Source: Micromonosporaceae bacterium
Lineage (GTDB): Bacteria; Actinomycetota; Actinomycetes; Mycobacteriales; Micromonosporaceae
Assembly: GCA_019690055.1 (NCBI GenBank)
Contig: JADGGF010000010.1
Location: 1 to 22,142 of the forward strand
Reading direction: 5' to 3'
DNA length: 22,142 nucleotides
Shown: positions 7,416-15,435 of the stretch, one piece after another
Layout of the letters: the number at the start of each line of letters is the position of its first letter
Numbering within the stretch: position 1 is the first letter of the stretch
Notes under the pieces: generated by a model
Seen by the model: only the letters and a program-made list of their open reading frames with translations
What the model was told of the DNA's origin: nothing
The model's database searches: none
Translations under genes and position numbers: made by a program

Positions 7416-8639
7416 ATGACGTCGGCACCGGCGGAGATCACCGACGACACCCGGCAGCGGGTCCGGCGGGCGTGGGCCCTTCTGCTCCCGCGCGCCGACG
7501 CGATCGCTGACAGCATCACCCTGACCCTGCTGGACTCCACCCGGGGCAGCTGGTACGAGGCCGTGGGCCCGGACGTGCGGTCGGACCTGCGCAGCAGTAC
7601 GCGCGACCACGTGCGGCGCGGTCTGCGCACCATGGCCGGGCTGGCGACCGAGGAGGAGCGGGCCGTCCACCTGTGGCGGGAGACGGGCCGGCAGCGCGCC
7701 CGCCAGGGTGTGCCGATGGAGCTCGTCCTCAACGCGTACGCCGTCGGCAGCCGGGCACTGTGGGAGGCGCTCATGGCCGAGCGCCACAACGCCCCCGAGG
7801 AGATCGACGACGCCGTGCTGCTCGCCGCGGGTCGGCAGATCTGGGCCGCGCTGGACATTCAGAGCGCCACGATGGCCGAGGCGTACCGGCGGGAGAGCGC
7901 CCGCATCCAGCGGCGCGACCTGCAGCGCCAGCAACGGCTGCTCGACGTGCTGCTGGACGGCCGCTACGCCGAGGAGGGCGTGACGGTCGAGGCGCGCGAA
8001 CTGCTCGGCCTCGATCCCGACGAGCCGGTCGCCTGTATCGTGATGCTCTTCGATGGCATGCGCGACACCCGGGTCGTCGAGGACCACCTGGACCGGCTGG
8101 GCGTGCTGTCCTACTGGCACGTGCGCGGTGACCGCCAGGTCGGGGTCGTGCCGCTGCGGAAGATGCCGGTGGCCGACCTCATCTTCGGGCTGAGCCCGGT
8201 TCCGGCGCGGATCGGGGTCGCCACCTCATCCGACGGGCTGGCTGGGCTGGCGGTCGCCTACCGGCTGGCCGCGGGGGCCGCCGAGACGATCCCGCGGGGC
8301 ACCGCCACCGTGGTCGCGGCGGCCGACCGCCTGCCCGAGATCCTGGTGGCGAACAGCCCCGAGGTGGCCGGGGTGCTGGTCGAGCAGACCCTGGGGAAAG
8401 TGCTGGTCCAGCCGCCGGCCCAGCGCAAGGCGCTGCTGTCCACGTTGCGGGCGCTGCTGGACCACAACGGCTCGCCCACGCACGCGGCGTCGGTCCTCTA
8501 CTGCCACCGCAACACGGTCATCTACCGATTACGGCAACTGGAGGAGTTGACCGGCCGACGCCTGGCCGATGCCCGGGATCGCCTGGTGCTCGGCCTGGCG
8601 CTCCTCGCCGTCGACGTGCAGCAGTCCGCGGACCGCTGA
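7416..8639 (+). CDS. PucR/CdaR-family transcriptional regulator
   Basis: A 407-residue regulator divergent from the liv operon and its likely controller. The N-terminal ~160 residues form an alpha-helical domain resembling the RsbR-type sensory domain (RRAWALLLPRADAIADSI and later HLWRETGRQRARQGVPMELV). The middle is the degenerate-GGDEF-like region of CdaR/PucR proteins. The C-terminal ~65 residues are the PucR helix-turn-helix, with SPTHAASVLYCHRNTVIYRL followed by RQLEELTGRRL. The ATG at 7416 gives a family-like start (MTSAPAEITDD). There is no clear ribosome site, so the mRNA may be leaderless or weakly translated. The frame is open upstream to a TTG at 7299, but that stretch looks non-coding. 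It ends towards a bidirectional hairpin shared with the next gene. Confidence 0.87.
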   Translation: MTSAPAEITDDTRQRVRRAWALLLPRADAIADSITLTLLDSTRGSWYEAVGPDVRSDLRSSTRDHVRRGLRTMAGLATEEERAVHLWRETGRQRARQGVPMELVLNAYAVGSRALWEALMAERHNAPEEIDDAVLLAAGRQIWAALDIQSATMAEAYRRESARIQRRDLQRQQRLLDVLLDGRYAEEGVTVEARELLGLDPDEPVACIVMLFDGMRDTRVVEDHLDRLGVLSYWHVRGDRQVGVVPLRKMPVADLIFGLSPVPARIGVATSSDGLAGLAVAYRLAAGAAETIPRGTATVVAAADRLPEILVANSPEVAGVLVEQTLGKVLVQPPAQRKALLSTLRALLDHNGSPTHAASVLYCHRNTVIYRLRQLEELTGRRLADARDRLVLGLALLAVDVQQSADR

Positions 8640-8657
8640 CCGGCCCGAGGATCGGGC

Positions 8658-8696
8658 GGGCGTCGCCGTCCGGTCCGTACGCCGTCGGCGACGCCC
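8658..8696. terminator. Bidirectional hairpin between convergent genes
   Basis: GGGCGTCGCCG (8658-8668) pairs perfectly with 8686-8696 (11 bp, 17-base loop). It sits in the 68-base gap between the pucR-type gene (rightward) and the acyl-CoA dehydrogenase gene (leftward), so it can terminate both. No T tract is present on either side. Confidence 0.6.
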
Positions 8697-8707
8697 CGGT
8701 CAAACCC

Positions 8708-9865
8708 TCACAGCCCCATCGCCTTGGCGATGATCATCTTCATCACCTCGGACGTGCCGCCGTAGATGCGGTTCACCCGGTTGTCGGCGTAGAGGCGGGC
8801 GATGGGGTACTCGTTGATGTACCCGTAGCCGCCGTGCAGCTGCAGGCACCGGTCGATCACCCGGTGGGCCGCCTCGGTGCAGAACAGCTTAGCCGACGCG
8901 GCGTCGGCCGGCGTCAGCTCGCCGGCGTCCAGCGCCTCCAGCGCCCGGTCCGCGACGGCCTGGGCGGCGTCGACCTCGGCCTGGCAGGCGGCCAGCTCGA
9001 ACTTGGTGTTCTGGAACGAGGCGAGCGGCTGCCCGAAGACCGCCCGGGTGCGGACGTACTCCTTGGTGAACTCCACGGCCGCCGCGGCCTGGGCGTAGGC
9101 GTTGTAGGCGATGCTGAGCCGCTCCTGGGGCAGGTTCTGGCCGAGGTAGTTAAATCCCTGGTTCTCTTCGCCGAGCAGGTCCTCCACCGGGACCCGGACG
9201 TCCTGAAAGGACAGTTCGGCCGTGTCGGAGACGCGCAGTCCGAGCTTGTCCAGCTTGCGCCCGACGGAGTATCCCGGTGCCTTCGCGTCGACCACGAGCA
9301 GCGAGATCCCGTAGCGTCGGTCGTCCGGCTTCGGCGGCGCGGTGCGGGCGCAGACGATCACCCGGTCGGCGTGCACGCCGCCGGTGATGAACGTCTTGGC
9401 GCCGTTGAGGATGTAGTGGCTGCCGTCGGGGGAGAGCGTGGCCGTGGTCCGCATGCCCGCGAGGTCCGAACCGGTGCCGGGCTCGGTCATCGCGATGGCG
9501 AACATGGTCTCGCCGCTGATGAACCCGGGCAGCCAGCGGCGCTTCTGCTCCTCGGTGCCGAGCTTGAGGATGTACGGCAGGCAGAGCGCGACGTGCACGC
9601 CCGAACCGCCAAACGACACCCCGGCCCGGGCGGTCTCCTCGAACTGGATGGCCGCGTACTTAAATGAGGTGATTCCGGCCCCGCCGTACTCGACCGGCAC
9701 CTCGATGCCGAAGAGGCCCAGCTTGGCGAGCTTGTAGTAGAAGTCGCGGGGCACCTCGCCAGCGGCGAACCAGTCGGCGTAGTGGGGCACCACCTCGGTC
9801 TCGATGAAGTTCCGGATGACCTGCCGGAACGCCTCGTGGTCCTCGTTGAAGACGGTACGGCGCAT
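8708..9865 (-). CDS. Acyl-CoA dehydrogenase, long-chain/isovaleryl catalytic class
   Basis: FAD enzyme making the alpha-beta double bond of an acyl-CoA, 385 residues. AMTEPGTGSD (125-134) is the FAD/substrate signature. RTRAVFGQPLASFQ and LQLHGGYGYINEYPIARLYAD are also standard. The position that carries the catalytic Glu in most family members reads YGGTSE (368-373), with Gly. As in mammalian LCAD and isovaleryl-CoA dehydrogenase, the base is probably supplied by the Glu in AAAVEFTKEYV (E265). This is inferred by alignment from memory. A GAGGAG ribosome site precedes the ATG, and the gene follows the next dehydrogenase after 8 bases, in one operon. Substrate is probably medium/long or branched acyl-CoA. 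Confidence 0.93.
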   Translation of the reverse strand: MRRTVFNEDHEAFRQVIRNFIETEVVPHYADWFAAGEVPRDFYYKLAKLGLFGIEVPVEYGGAGITSFKYAAIQFEETARAGVSFGGSGVHVALCLPYILKLGTEEQKRRWLPGFISGETMFAIAMTEPGTGSDLAGMRTTATLSPDGSHYILNGAKTFITGGVHADRVIVCARTAPPKPDDRRYGISLLVVDAKAPGYSVGRKLDKLGLRVSDTAELSFQDVRVPVEDLLGEENQGFNYLGQNLPQERLSIAYNAYAQAAAAVEFTKEYVRTRAVFGQPLASFQNTKFELAACQAEVDAAQAVADRALEALDAGELTPADAASAKLFCTEAAHRVIDRCLQLHGGYGYINEYPIARLYADNRVNRIYGGTSEVMKMIIAKAMGL

Positions 9866-9873
9866 GTCGCTCC

Positions 9874-11022
9874 TCAGAATGCGTTGATTCCGGTCAGGGC
9901 CCGGCCGATCAGCAGCTTCTGGATCTGGCTCGTGCCCTCGTAGAGGGTCATGACCCGGGAGTCGCGCAGCGCCTTGGCCACCGGGAATTCATCGATGTAT
10001 CCATATCCGCCGAAGACCTGGAGCGCCGTGTTGGCGACCCGGATCGACGCCTCGGTCGCGAAGAGCTTGGCCATCGACGCCTGGGTGCCGAACGGCTCGC
10101 CCCGCTGGGCGAGGTCGGCCGCGCGCCAGACCAGCAGCCGGGCCGCGTCGACCTCCACGGCCATGTCGGCCAGCATCTCCTGGATCAGCTGGAACGAGGC
10201 GATGGGCTTGCCGAACTGCTGCCGCTGCCGGGCGTACTCCAGGCTCGCCTCGAGGCAGCCGCGGGCCAGACCGACGCAGCCGGCGGCCACCGAGATGCGC
10301 CCCCGGTCCAGGGCGGTCATGGCGACCTTGAAGCCCGCGCCCTCCGGGCCGAGGCGCTGCTCGTCGCTGACGCGGACCCCGTCGAGCACCAGCTCGGCCG
10401 TGGCCTGGCCGCGCAGCCCGAGCTTTCCCTTGATCTCGCGCCGGTTAAAGCCGTCCGACGAGGTCGGCACCACGAACGCGGTGATGCCCTTCGGGCCGGG
10501 GCCGCCCGTGCGGGCGAAGATGAGCGCGATGTCGGCCCAGGTGCCGTTCGTGATGAACATCTTGGTGCCGCTCAGGACCCAGTCGTCGCCGTCGCGGACC
10601 GCCTTCATCCGCAGCGACCCGGCGTCGGACCCGGTCTCGGGCTCGGTGAGGCCGAAGCAGGCGAGCAGCTCGCCGGCGCACAGCCCGGGCAGCCAGCGCC
10701 GCTTCTGCTCCTCGGTGCCCCACCGCTGGATGCTCTTCGCCACCAGCCCGAGCGAAACGCTCACGATGCCGCGCACCGAGGAGTCGCCCCGGCCGAGCTC
10801 TTCCATGACCAGACAGTACGAGAGCATGTCGCCACCGGAGCCGCCGTACTCCTCGGCGATGCCCAGGCCCAGGAAGCCGACGTCGGCCAGGCGCTTGACG
10901 ATGCCCGGGTCGACCTGCTCGGCGCGGTCCCACTCGGTGGCGTGCGGTATGACCTCGCGCTCCACCCACGTGCGGGCCAGTGCGCGCAGTTGCTCCTGCT
11001 CCTGAGTGAGGGTGAAGTCCAC
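9874..11022 (-). CDS. Acyl-CoA dehydrogenase, short-chain class
   Basis: Second FAD acyl-CoA dehydrogenase, 382 residues, first gene of a two-gene operon. Signatures are FGLTEPETGSD (123-133), RQRQQFGKPIASFQ (265-278), LQVFGGYGYIDEFPVAK, and MTLYEGTSQIQ with the canonical catalytic Glu at 362. Overall it resembles short-chain/butyryl-CoA dehydrogenases. The start is GTG at 11022 with a weak AGGCGG ribosome site, and MDFTLTQEQEQLR is the expected family N-terminus. The promoter region is shared with the divergent TetR gene, where two candidate operators overlap a TATAAC -10 element. The two dehydrogenases use different catalytic-base positions, so they probably act on different acyl-CoAs. Confidence 0.93.
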   Translation of the reverse strand: MDFTLTQEQEQLRALARTWVEREVIPHATEWDRAEQVDPGIVKRLADVGFLGLGIAEEYGGSGGDMLSYCLVMEELGRGDSSVRGIVSVSLGLVAKSIQRWGTEEQKRRWLPGLCAGELLACFGLTEPETGSDAGSLRMKAVRDGDDWVLSGTKMFITNGTWADIALIFARTGGPGPKGITAFVVPTSSDGFNRREIKGKLGLRGQATAELVLDGVRVSDEQRLGPEGAGFKVAMTALDRGRISVAAGCVGLARGCLEASLEYARQRQQFGKPIASFQLIQEMLADMAVEVDAARLLVWRAADLAQRGEPFGTQASMAKLFATEASIRVANTALQVFGGYGYIDEFPVAKALRDSRVMTLYEGTSQIQKLLIGRALTGINAF

Positions 11023-11029
11023 GCCAACC

Positions 11030-11079
11030 GCCTAACGTCGTCAGTTTTCGGCGTCGATGTTATACTTACGCCGTTAGTT
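11030..11079. promoter_or_regulatory. Divergent promoters with two candidate TetR operators
   Basis: Two 17-bp sites of 8-1-8 architecture occur 33 bases apart: GCCTAACG-T-CGTCAGTT (11030-11046) and TACTTACG-C-CGTTAGTT (11063-11079). Their right parts form an 11/12 direct repeat, CGTYAGTTTTCG. A rightward promoter for the TetR gene is TCGTCA (11038-11043), a 17-base spacer, then TATACT (11061-11066). The first site covers the -35 and the second covers the -10. A leftward -10, TATAAC (11064 to 11059), serves the dehydrogenase operon. The layout fits autorepression plus repression of the dehydrogenases. Confidence 0.6.
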
Positions 11080-11154
11080 TTCGCTAGCCCCGCCTGCCGC
11101 TGCGTCGACCGCGAGCCCTCATCGCGGTCGCTGGCCTTGGAGGTCGCCCGCGTC

Positions 11155-11805
11155 GTGCCCCGCCCTCGCTCGCCCCGGCTGACCCGCGAACGCATCATCG
11201 AGTGCGCCATCGAAATCGTCGATGCGGAAGGGCTCGATGCGCTGTCGACCCGGCGCCTGGCGACCGAGCTGGACGTCCAGGCGCCGTCGCTGTACAACCA
11301 CTTCGCGACCAAGGAGGAGATCCTCGACGGGGTCGCGGACGCCTTGTTTGAGCAGGTAGATCTCTCGATGCTTGGGCGGCGCCCCTGGCCCGCCGCGTTG
11401 CGGGAGTGGGCGCGCGGGTACCGCCGGGTGCTCGTCGCCCACCCCAACGTCGTGCCGATTGTGGCCCGAGGCCCCGGCCGGCGCCCGGCCCAGCTGCGGG
11501 TCGACAATGCCGTCTACGGAGCGCTGGTCGACGCCGGGTGGCCACCGGCGTACGCCACCCGCATCGGCGCCCTCATGCGTTACCTCGTCACCGGTTCCGC
11601 GCTCGGCTCCTTCGCGCTCGGCTTCCCGGATGATCCCTCGCTCTACCGCGAGTCCTATCCGCACCTGGCCGACGCGCACCGGCTCCGCCAGCACCAGGCC
11701 GAGGTGGACGAGGGCGCGTTCGAGCTGGGCCTGGCGACCATCATCGCCGGCCTGGAGAAGACGTTCGCGGAGTTGCGCCCCGCCGCCTCCGGCAAGGCCA
11801 GGTGA
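11155..11805 (+). CDS. TetR-family transcriptional repressor
   Basis: A 216-residue regulator with an N-terminal DNA-binding domain (about residues 8-55): RLTRERIIECAIEIVDAEG, then LSTRRLATELDVQAPSLYNHF with the typical Y-x-H-F end of the recognition helix. The rest is an all-helical ligand and dimer domain like those of TetR repressors with a TetR-type C-terminal domain. I take the GTG at 11155, because MPRPRSPRLTRERI is a usual start for this family. GGAGG lies 11 bases upstream, slightly far; a TTG at 11137 is the alternative. It is divergent from the acyl-CoA dehydrogenase operon, and related operator sites occur in the aldehyde dehydrogenase/SDR promoter region, so it probably senses an acyl-CoA or a pathway intermediate. 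Confidence 0.88.
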   Translation: MPRPRSPRLTRERIIECAIEIVDAEGLDALSTRRLATELDVQAPSLYNHFATKEEILDGVADALFEQVDLSMLGRRPWPAALREWARGYRRVLVAHPNVVPIVARGPGRRPAQLRVDNAVYGALVDAGWPPAYATRIGALMRYLVTGSALGSFALGFPDDPSLYRESYPHLADAHRLRQHQAEVDEGAFELGLATIIAGLEKTFAELRPAASGKAR

Positions 11806-11820
11806 CCCTCCTGAGCCCGT

Positions 11821-11868
11821 GATCTTGGAAGTCTGTACCCCCTATAGGGGGTCTTGATTTCCAAGATC
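11821..11868. repeat. Double palindrome copy 1 (likely bidirectional terminator)
   Basis: Outer arms GATCTTGGAAGTC (11821-11833) and GATTTCCAAGATC (11856-11868) pair over 13 positions with one G-U. Inside them sits the perfect 16-bp palindrome ACCCCCTATAGGGGGT (11837-11852). It lies between the convergent TetR and alcohol dehydrogenase genes. Related copies are at 15339-15390 and 16793-16844, in the same orientation. Confidence 0.85.
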
Positions 11869-11882
11869 TGTATGAGGCCGCG

Positions 11883-12974
11883 CTACAGGGTGTCGTCGAG
11901 GATGACCAGGCTGCGGGCGCCCTGGCCGGCCGCCATCGCGGCGAGCGCGTCACCCACCTCGCTCAGGCGGATCCGGGCCGTCACGAGCGAGCCCAGGTCC
12001 AGTGCCCCCGCCCGGTACTGCTCCACCAGGAACGGCACGTCCTGGTGCGGGTCCGCGCTGCCGTAGACGCAGCCGGACAGGGTCCGGGCGAAGTGGAAGA
12101 TCTCCAACGGGGTGAAGCTCACCTGCTCGGTCTTGGGGCCGATACCGACCACAGTGGTCTTTCCCCCGCGACGGGTGGATGACCAGGCGGCGCGGATCGT
12201 CTCCGCGCGACCCACGCACTCGATCGCGTGGTCGGCGCCCCGTCCGTCGCACAGGGCCCGCGCCCGCTTCGCCAGGTCCGGGCCGGGCTCCATGACGTCG
12301 GTGGCCCCGAGTCGCCGCGCCAGCGCCCGCTTCTCCTCGGACGGGTCGACGCCGATGATGCGGCCCGCGCCGGCGAGGCGGGCGCCCTGCACGGCCGAGA
12401 GCCCGACCCCGCCGAGACCGAGCACGAGCACCGACTGGCCCGGCCGGACGCCCGCGGCGTGACGGATCGCGCCGATGCCGGTGAGCAGCGCGCAGCCCAG
12501 CAGCGCCGCCTCGACGAGGGGGACGCCCTCCGGCAGCCGGACGCAGGAGATCGCATCCACCACCGTCTCGGTAGCGAACCCGCCCACGCCCAGCCCGGCA
12601 TAGATGGGTGTACCAGCGTCGTCGGTGGCGTACGGTCGGTGCCAGGCGGCCTCGGCCCGCTCGCACAGGTACGGCTCGCCCTGCAGGCAGTACCAGCAGG
12701 ACCGGCAGGGCGGGGCCCAGGTGAGCACCACGGGGTCGCCGACGGCGAGATCCCTCACGTCGTCGCCGACCGCCACGACCCGGCCAGCGCTCTCGTGCCC
12801 GAGCACCATCGGCATGGCGAGCCGGAGCGTGCCATTGGCCAGGGACAGGTCGCTGTGGCAGACGCCCGTGGCGGCGATCCGCACCCGGACCTGGTGTGGC
12901 CCGAGGGGATTCAGTTCGATCTCCTCCAGGCGCGGGACGCCACCCGTCTCGCGCAGCACCGCGGCCGTGACCAC
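11883..12974 (-). CDS. Zinc-dependent alcohol dehydrogenase
   Basis: NAD(P)-linked medium-chain dehydrogenase, 363 residues, oxidising an alcohol to an aldehyde or ketone. Catalytic zinc ligands are visible as C39 (GVCHSD), H60 (GHESAG) and C161 (LLGCALLTG). The structural zinc is held by C90, C93, C96 and C104 (PPCRSCWYCLQGEPYLC). The dinucleotide fold has GLGGVG (186-191) with D210 at the end of the second strand, favouring NAD. It resembles the class III-like bacterial group that includes mycobacterial AdhD. The start is GTG at 12974, 3 bases after the aldehyde dehydrogenase stop, with GAGGG 7 bases before it. Its product is the natural substrate of that neighbour. Confidence 0.92.
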   Translation of the reverse strand: MVTAAVLRETGGVPRLEEIELNPLGPHQVRVRIAATGVCHSDLSLANGTLRLAMPMVLGHESAGRVVAVGDDVRDLAVGDPVVLTWAPPCRSCWYCLQGEPYLCERAEAAWHRPYATDDAGTPIYAGLGVGGFATETVVDAISCVRLPEGVPLVEAALLGCALLTGIGAIRHAAGVRPGQSVLVLGLGGVGLSAVQGARLAGAGRIIGVDPSEEKRALARRLGATDVMEPGPDLAKRARALCDGRGADHAIECVGRAETIRAAWSSTRRGGKTTVVGIGPKTEQVSFTPLEIFHFARTLSGCVYGSADPHQDVPFLVEQYRAGALDLGSLVTARIRLSEVGDALAAMAAGQGARSLVILDDTL

Positions 12975-12977
12975 GCC

Positions 12978-14468
12978 TCAGCCCTCGCCCGACGTCGCGG
13001 CCCGACCCGACTCCGCAGCGCCTGGTTGTTCCAGGAGCGCCGGTGGGAGCTGGATCGCCTTGACCTGGCAGAACTCGAGGTAGCCGTGCTCACCGAACTC
13101 CCGGCCCACGCCGGAGCGCCGGTACCCGCCGAACGGAGCCAGGTGGTTGAACGGTGCCCCGTTGATGTCCACCTGGCCGGTGCGCAGGCGCCGCGCCACC
13201 GCCAGGGCATGCTCCACATCGGACGACCACACCGCGCCGGCCAGCCCGTACGGCGTGCCGTTGGCGATGCGGACCGCCTCGTCCTCGTCCCGGTAGGGGA
13301 TCACCGACAGCACCGGTCCGAAGATCTCCTCCTGGGCGATCCGGGAGTCCGGGTCCACGTCGGCGAAGATGGTCGGCCCCACGTAGTACCCGGTCGGCGG
13401 CAGCCCCGGGCGGCCGTCCAGGACCAGCCGGGCGCCGCTGGCCACCCCTATCTCGATGTACTCCAACACCCGGTCGCGTTGGGCGGCCGAGACCAGCGGA
13501 CCCAGCCGGGTCTTCGGGTCGGTCGGGTCCCCGGGCACGTACTTGGCCGCCGCGGCCAGTGCGATCTGCAGCGCCTCCTCCTGCCGGTCGGCCGGAACGA
13601 GCATCCGCGTCCAGGCGGTGCAGGTCTGACCCGCGTTGAGCAGGCAGTTGGCGACGCCCACCTTCACGGCGGCCGTGAGGTCGGCGTCCGGCAGGATCAC
13701 GTTGGCCGACTTGCCGCCCAGTTCCAGGGCGACGCGCTTGACGGTGTCGGCGGCGAGTGCTCCCACCCGACGGCCGGCCCGCGTCGACCCGGTGAAGGAG
13801 ATCATGTCGACGTCCTCGTGGCGGACGAGCGGCTCGCCCGCGCTGGGACCGTCGCCACTGACCACGTTGTACACCCCCGCCGGCAGGCCGGCATCGTGGG
13901 CGATCTGCGCGAGCAGGAAGGCCGACAGCGGCGCGATCTCGCTCGGCTTGTGCACCACGGTGCAGCCGGCGGCCAGCGCCGCGGCGAGCTTGGCCATCGT
14001 CTGGTTCAGCGGGTAGTTCCAGGGGGTGATGGCCCCGACCACGCCGACCGGCTCGGTCACGACGAGCGAGTTGCCCACCCGTCGCGGTTCCTCCTCCTGG
14101 CGAAGCATCTGAACATAGGAGTCCAGAACTCGGAGCGGCAGGCCGACCTGGATCGACGCGGCGATGCCGGCGGGGGCGCCCATCTCGGCGGTGATGGTCG
14201 CCGCCATCTCGTCACGCCGCTTGGTCAGGCCCTCATGGAGGGCGGCCAGGTGATCGGCCCGCTCCGCTCGGCTGAGGGCCGACCAGTGGGGGAAGGCCGC
14301 CTTCGCCGCGGCGACCGCCCGGTCGATGTCGGCCGCCTGGCCGGCGGGCACGTGCCCGATGACCTGTTCGGTCGCCGGGTTTTCGACCTCGATGCGCTGC
14401 GGCGACGACGGGGCGATCCACTCGCCGCCGACGTAGAGGGCCCCTACGTAGCGATCGTCGTGCTGCAT
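12978..14468 (-). CDS. NAD(P)-dependent aldehyde dehydrogenase
   Basis: Oxidises an aldehyde to the carboxylic acid, 496 residues, the standard length of the ALDH superfamily. Key residues are N151 in TPWNYP, K174 in HKPSE (cofactor binding), the FTGST loop (225-229), the general base E249 in LELGGK, and the catalytic thiol C283 in NAGQTCTA. IFGPVLSV (382-389) and the C-terminal GGYRRSGVGRE region are also typical. I take the ATG at 14468 because GAGGAGG lies 4-5 bases upstream; the longer open frame crosses the divergent SDR promoter. It is first in an operon with the alcohol dehydrogenase. The last ~20 residues (PGAAESGRAATSGEG) are a low-complexity tail. Confidence 0.93.
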   Translation of the reverse strand: MQHDDRYVGALYVGGEWIAPSSPQRIEVENPATEQVIGHVPAGQAADIDRAVAAAKAAFPHWSALSRAERADHLAALHEGLTKRRDEMAATITAEMGAPAGIAASIQVGLPLRVLDSYVQMLRQEEEPRRVGNSLVVTEPVGVVGAITPWNYPLNQTMAKLAAALAAGCTVVHKPSEIAPLSAFLLAQIAHDAGLPAGVYNVVSGDGPSAGEPLVRHEDVDMISFTGSTRAGRRVGALAADTVKRVALELGGKSANVILPDADLTAAVKVGVANCLLNAGQTCTAWTRMLVPADRQEEALQIALAAAAKYVPGDPTDPKTRLGPLVSAAQRDRVLEYIEIGVASGARLVLDGRPGLPPTGYYVGPTIFADVDPDSRIAQEEIFGPVLSVIPYRDEDEAVRIANGTPYGLAGAVWSSDVEHALAVARRLRTGQVDINGAPFNHLAPFGGYRRSGVGREFGEHGYLEFCQVKAIQLPPALLEQPGAAESGRAATSGEG

Positions 14469-14504
14469 CCTGCCTCCTCGAATGCCGGCGACCTGGTGCC
14501 GTAC

Positions 14505-14521
14505 AACTATCACTGTTAGTT
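14505..14521. promoter_or_regulatory. Candidate TetR operator between ALDH and SDR genes
   Basis: AACTATCA-C-TGTTAGTT is a 17-bp near-perfect palindrome (7 of 8 pairs, central C), lying in the 88-base divergent region. Its right half differs at one base from CGTTAGTT in the TetR promoter at 11063-11079, which has the same spacing and the same central C. It probably binds the same repressor. Confidence 0.6.
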
Positions 14522-14556
14522 TGTTCTGGCGCCAGTCCCTGCCCCGAGGAGCCACC

Positions 14557-15342
14557 ATGGTCACACCGAGCCAGGCCGTCGTGGTCGTCACCGGCGGCGC
14601 CAGCGGAATCGGCCGGGCGCTCGCCGAACGGGCCGCCGTCGAGGGGGCGAAGACCGTGGTCGTGGCCGACCGTGATGGGGCCGGAGCGGCGCGGGTCGCG
14701 GCCAGCCTCGGGAGCGTCGGCACTCATCTGGCTCTCGACGTCACCGACGAGGCGGCCGTCAAGCGGTCCATCGAGGAGATCACCGCGACCGTCGGCGAGA
14801 TCGACATCTGGTGCTCCAATGCGGGCGTGCCCACCGGGCGCGGGCTCGGCACCGACGCCGACTGGGACGCGGGTTTCCGCGTGCACGTTCTCGCCCACGT
14901 CTACGTGGCCCGTCACCTGCTGCCCCGGATGGCCGCGCGGGGGCACGGCCACCTGCTCATCACCGCCTCCGCCGCCGGCCTGCTGACGGAGATGGACACC
15001 GCGCCCTACTCCGTCACCAAGCACGGCGCCGTGGCGCTGGCGGAATGGCTGGCCATCGAGTACGGCGACCGTGGGGTGAGCGTGAGCTGCCTCTGCCCCC
15101 AGGGCGTACGGACGCCCATGACGGCAGACTTCGACGAGACCTCGGCCACGCTGGCGGCGGGTGCCCTCATTGAACCGTCCGATGTGGCCGATGCGGTCAT
15201 GGCCGCCTGGCGGGAGGGGCGCTTCCTCATCCTGCCCCATGCCGAGGTCGCCGAATACGAGCGACGCCGCGCCGCCGACCGTGATCGCTGGCTTGCGGGC
15301 ATGCGACGCCTCCGCGCTCGCCTGCATCGCCCAGACTCGTGA
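14557..15342 (+). CDS. Short-chain dehydrogenase/reductase
   Basis: Classical NAD(P)-dependent SDR, 261 residues, probably acting on a secondary alcohol or ketone (for example a hydroxyacyl intermediate). The cofactor motif TGGASGIG is at residues 12-19, the NAG motif at 88-90, and the catalytic S138, Y151 and K155 (YSVTK) are all present. A D39 at the end of the second strand (VVVADRDG) favours NAD. A GAGGAG ribosome site lies 6 bases before the ATG; the open frame upstream belongs to the divergent promoter. It is divergent from aldehyde/alcohol dehydrogenase and shares their operator. The stop codon TGA (15340-15342) lies inside the first bases of a palindromic repeat, so the last residues (LHRPDS) abut that element. 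Confidence 0.92.
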   Translation: MVTPSQAVVVVTGGASGIGRALAERAAVEGAKTVVVADRDGAGAARVAASLGSVGTHLALDVTDEAAVKRSIEEITATVGEIDIWCSNAGVPTGRGLGTDADWDAGFRVHVLAHVYVARHLLPRMAARGHGHLLITASAAGLLTEMDTAPYSVTKHGAVALAEWLAIEYGDRGVSVSCLCPQGVRTPMTADFDETSATLAAGALIEPSDVADAVMAAWREGRFLILPHAEVAEYERRRAADRDRWLAGMRRLRARLHRPDS

Positions 15343-15390
15343 TCTTGGAAATCCGTACCCCCTATAGGGGGGTGTAATTTCCAAGATCAC
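15339..15390. repeat. Double palindrome copy 2
   Basis: Outer arms GTGATCTTGGAAAT (15339-15352) and ATTTCCAAGATCAC (15377-15390) pair perfectly over 14 bp. The inner palindrome CCCCCTATAGGGGG spans 15358-15371. The element contains the SDR stop codon. It starts the interval that holds the nuclease-like gene and is matched by copy 3 on the other side. Confidence 0.88.
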
Positions 15391-15435
15391 AGCCCTGTGC
15401 CGGCCGGGTCGCGAGGTCGGGCGGCACAGCTGAGA

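Noticed and set aside
7248..8120. A 290-codon leftward open frame
   Set aside because: Antisense to the PucR-type gene, with arbitrary composition. The plus-strand gene has a clear C-terminal helix-turn-helix.
12228..14519. A 763-codon open frame on the plus strand
   Set aside because: It runs antisense across the aldehyde and alcohol dehydrogenase genes. Its composition (Arg/Gly/His/Asp-rich, no domains) is that of an antisense frame forced open by high GC.
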